32,798 nucleotides of DNA from a virus, in IMG/VR virus record IMGVR_UViG_3300021964_006504, positions 1 through 32,798 of that record; one strand, 5' to 3'. Below the pieces are notes generated by a model, which ran no database searches, had not been told where the DNA came from, and saw nothing but the letters and a program-made list of their open reading frames with translations. Position numbers and translations under genes: made by a program. Of this stretch, positions 31,023 to 32,798 are shown one piece after another. Within the stretch, counting starts at the first letter, position 1. The number at the start of each line of letters is the position of its first letter.

Positions 31023-31570
31023 GCACAGTGATTGCGATCGTCGGTGTTCCTGGAACTGGGAAGTCGACATTAATGAAACAGTTTCTTGAAAACTGGATGT
31101 GGGAAGAACACAAGCCAGTTGACCTGCTGGATGGGTATCTGGCTCGAGACGAGGGTATTTTTGTCATGGGTAAGTATGAGGAGGGTGAGGTGTTCTCTGG
31201 AACCGATCGCCTCTCGATGGCTGTCCAACCGAAGGCAATCGAGTATCTCGAGGGAGATCCTGCTGACACGGTGGTATTCGAGGGCGATCGCCTGACCACA
31301 GTCTCATTCTTCCAAGCAGTGAAAGCAGCTGGTCATAAGCTGGTGATTGTCGAGTTGACTGTCCCAGACGACCTTCGAGAGCAGCGGTATGTCGATCGTG
31401 GCTCTGATCAGTCTGAACAATTCATCCAGTCTCGCTTTACGAAGCTGAAGAACATTAAGAATGAGTTTGGACCAAATCTGTTTGATGATGGAGAGATTAC
31501 GACATTCGAACATAAAAATGCAGAAGATACAAAAAAGGTGTTGACATTTATCTCCAATGTGCTAGAATAA
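31019..31570 (+). CDS. P-loop kinase, 5-hydroxymethyl-dU DNA kinase-like
   Basis: The 183-residue kinase has Walker A GVPGTGKST (residues 9-17), an acidic site VFSGTDRLSMAVQP (58-71) and VVFEGDRLT (85-93), then the Arg-rich lid-like stretch LREQRYVDRGSDQS. The nucleoside-kinase-like fold with GTDxLS and EGDRL resembles phage kinases that phosphorylate 5-hydroxymethyl pyrimidines in DNA. That reaction activates the base for amine replacement by aGPT-Pplase-type enzymes, and the gene for such a protein is just upstream. A general nucleotide kinase is the alternative. It has an ATGA overlap with the preceding gene, and the next gene has its own promoter. Confidence 0.65.
   Translation: MSTVIAIVGVPGTGKSTLMKQFLENWMWEEHKPVDLLDGYLARDEGIFVMGKYEEGEVFSGTDRLSMAVQPKAIEYLEGDPADTVVFEGDRLTTVSFFQAVKAAGHKLVIVELTVPDDLREQRYVDRGSDQSEQFIQSRFTKLKNIKNEFGPNLFDDGEITTFEHKNAEDTKKVLTFISNVLE
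31541..31568 (+). promoter_or_regulatory. Sigma70-type promoter
   Basis: TTGACA (31541-31546), 16 bases, TAGAAT (31563-31568; 5 of 6). It lies in the last codons of the kinase and would start transcription near 31575, giving ATG 31596 a short leader. Confidence 0.55.
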
Positions 31571-31595
31571 GAGTATGTTAGAGAGAGGTAATGTT

Positions 31596-32096
31596 ATGAC
31601 ACCTGAACAAAAGTTTCGTAAATTGTATGAGGAAATGTTCGACCTGTGTGAGGAACATGGGTGGGGCGATCCTTTTTCGTATGCCCGCAGCAAAGAGATC
31701 CACATGGCTGGTCTGTTAGGACATACAGTATCTGATACGCTTTCTGGAGCAGACGGTTATGACGAGGATGGTGGCTGTGAATACAAGTCGACCATCGGTA
31801 ACTCGATTGCGGCACATTATGGTGCTATCTCCTGCCAACCGACATGGGACGAGCAGGTGCGTTATTTGCGTGAAGATAAGATCGCAAAATATAAGAACCA
31901 CTATTATGCCCGATACGAGGGTGGCAAGGTGGTCGAACTCTGGAAGTTAGATGGTAACGATGTTCTCGAGATTATACTTCCAAAAGTGCGTCGTGCTTTC
32001 CAACGGAAACAGGATGGCAAACAGAATAAAGATCCGCGCTTCAGTGCGTCGGTCTGTAAATCTGAAATCTATGCATATGGAGAGAGGCTGATATAA
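31596..32096 (+). CDS. Putative PD-(D/E)XK nuclease-like protein
   Basis: The 166-residue protein has a helix with E34 (RSKEIHMAGLLGH) followed by GADGYDEDGGCEYKSTIGNS, giving D53, E62 and K64, the D-x(n)-ExK catalytic pattern of restriction-enzyme folds. LWKLDGNDVLEIILPK may be a later core strand. ATG 31596 has AGAGG seven bases upstream and is preferred over ATG 31575, which falls at the expected transcription start. Sitting directly after DNA-modification genes with its own promoter, it might cut unmodified (host or rival phage) DNA. The motif is short and the fold is not proven; a plain conserved hypothetical is possible. Confidence 0.45.
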   Translation: MTPEQKFRKLYEEMFDLCEEHGWGDPFSYARSKEIHMAGLLGHTVSDTLSGADGYDEDGGCEYKSTIGNSIAAHYGAISCQPTWDEQVRYLREDKIAKYKNHYYARYEGGKVVELWKLDGNDVLEIILPKVRRAFQRKQDGKQNKDPRFSASVCKSEIYAYGERLI

Positions 32097-32302
32097 TGCA
32101 ACGTATGGGTAAAACACACCGCGCTTCGGGTGCTGATAGCGGAAGCGATATGAATACAATGTTGTTCTTCAAGGCATGTAAGCAAGTGCTGGAGGACTAT
32201 GGTCACGAGGATGCTGCTTTCTATTTCGAGCAGATCGAGACACACCTCCGAGATGGTGGATCGCTGGATCAAAATAAAGCAGGAAATATCTTAGGTGTTT
32301 GA
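32096..32302 (+). CDS. Small protein of unknown function
   Basis: This 68-residue protein is MQRMGKTHRASGADSGSDMN then helical (LFFKACKQVLEDYGHEDAAF, YFEQIETHLRDGG). Its ATG overlaps the stop of the nuclease-like gene by one base, and its end overlaps the next gene by 8 bases. It is acidic and soluble with one Cys. No domain is recognised; the compact stacking suggests the three genes after the kinase are one early unit. Confidence 0.5.
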   Translation: MQRMGKTHRASGADSGSDMNTMLFFKACKQVLEDYGHEDAAFYFEQIETHLRDGGSLDQNKAGNILGV

Positions 32303-32789
32303 GGGATATCCAGAAAGTTTCGCCAATCAAATGAAATGGCGATTAGAAACTCTCCTGAAAGCCATTCAGGATGAGATCCCACATTATAAAGATATGGGTC
32401 AAATGATGCGCGCATTATCAGATGCAGCTACCGTCGGATATTTTGCAGATAGTGCACGAGTCAAAAAATATAATACATTAATGAGTGAAGCAGCATTAGA
32501 ACTGAAGTCAAGAGTTTCATATGAACAATGGCATAAGCTGACGACGAATGAACACCCCTTCCCAATTAAACAGATATGGTTGAAGTGGGAGGGGGAACGC
32601 GACACTTTGACGATTGAAACAATGTGGAATGACATAAAAGATAATCCAATGGTGACTATTCTGAAATCAGAAGATGCCACTTTGCGGGAACAGAGGGATG
32701 TAGATTTCACTTGTCCTGCTGAAAGATATCGTATTGCAGGTATAAAAAAAGTTGAAACAAACCCAAAAAATACCTTGACATTTGATTAG
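32295..32789 (+). CDS. Soluble protein of unknown function
   Basis: The 164-residue protein begins at GTG 32295 (AGGA ten bases before), overlapping the previous stop by 8 bases; ATG 32331 is an alternative. It is predicted helical at the start (MKWRLETLLKAIQDEIPHYK, MMRALSDAATVGY) and has a more beta-like end (TLTIETMWNDIKDNPMVTIL). No motif is recognised. It closes just before the right edge, where a TTGACA suggests another early promoter. Confidence 0.5.
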   Translation: MFEGYPESFANQMKWRLETLLKAIQDEIPHYKDMGQMMRALSDAATVGYFADSARVKKYNTLMSEAALELKSRVSYEQWHKLTTNEHPFPIKQIWLKWEGERDTLTIETMWNDIKDNPMVTILKSEDATLREQRDVDFTCPAERYRIAGIKKVETNPKNTLTFD

Positions 32790-32798
32790 AATTGCTGC
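32775..32798 (+). promoter_or_regulatory. Partial early promoter at window end (-35 only)
   Basis: TTGACA (32775-32780) followed by TTTGATTAGAATTGCTGC to the edge. With a 17-base spacer the -10 would begin at the last base, so it cannot be judged. The other TTGACATT promoters make it a fair candidate. Confidence 0.35.

Noticed and set aside
1-32798. Search for tRNA genes, CRISPR arrays, insertion-sequence ends and attachment sites
   Set aside because: No cloverleaf with TTCGA-type arms, no regular repeat-spacer pattern, no transposase and no terminal repeats were noticed by eye.

Overview
The window looks like part of a T4-like (myovirus) phage genome, probably marine. The evidence is: a gp61-type primase, a T4-type RNase H/5' nuclease, ThyX, NrdA/NrdB with a glutaredoxin, small conserved phage proteins (SH3-barrel DUF2693-like, DUF6433-like, a coiled-coil membrane protein), exact T4-type late promoter boxes (TATAAATA), and almost all genes on one strand with 1-4 base stop/start overlaps. 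No tRNA, rRNA, insertion sequence or CRISPR array was seen. No gene-free stretch longer than 300 bases exists; the largest gap is the roughly 100-base divergent promoter region near 21610-21713. The host cannot be told from the sequence.

Layout. 1-4548: the end of a virion-type gene, then an AT-rich cassette of a sulfotransferase-like protein, two paralogous B12-type radical SAM proteins and an Asp/Asn-hydroxylase-like 2-oxoglutarate (2OG) oxygenase. 4555-9090: late, probably virion, genes; two of them have TATAAATA boxes. 9098-18012: a nucleotide-metabolism and replication block (2OG oxygenase, primase, thyX, second 2OG oxygenase, nrdA, QueC-like PP-loop ATPase, glutaredoxin, nrdB), then a zinc ribbon, an SNase-like protein, a GIY-YIG protein, a second sulfotransferase-like protein and a four-helix membrane protein. 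18009-23571: small early genes behind several TTGACA-N17-TATNNT promoters, with RNase H, an SGNH hydrolase, one reverse-strand NUMOD3 protein, a HAD-like phosphatase, and a possible spanin pair. 23573-25929: a second SGNH-like protein and a third radical SAM paralogue.

25874-32798 is the most interesting part. From one promoter follow dCMP deaminase, a shortened UDP-sugar-dehydrogenase-like protein and a small membrane protein. Then come five recognisable enzymes: a TET/JBP-family 2OG-Fe(II) dioxygenase, a stand-alone class II glutamine amidotransferase, a GNAT acyltransferase, an alpha-glutamyl/putrescinyl-thymine pyrophosphorylase (aGPT-Pplase/amino acid:DNA transferase)-like protein, and a P-loop kinase resembling 5-hydroxymethyl-dU DNA kinase. 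One unrecognised protein sits among them. A gene with a PD-(D/E)XK-like motif and its own promoter follows. I read this as a DNA base hypermodification pathway in which the hydroxymethyl base is made in the polymer by an oxygenase, then phosphorylated, substituted with an amine and acylated. ThyX, dCMP deaminase and the ribonucleotide reductase would supply dTTP.

The enzyme families rest on visible catalytic motifs; the pathway order, substrate base and final product are inference. All identifications were made by reading motifs, without database searches.
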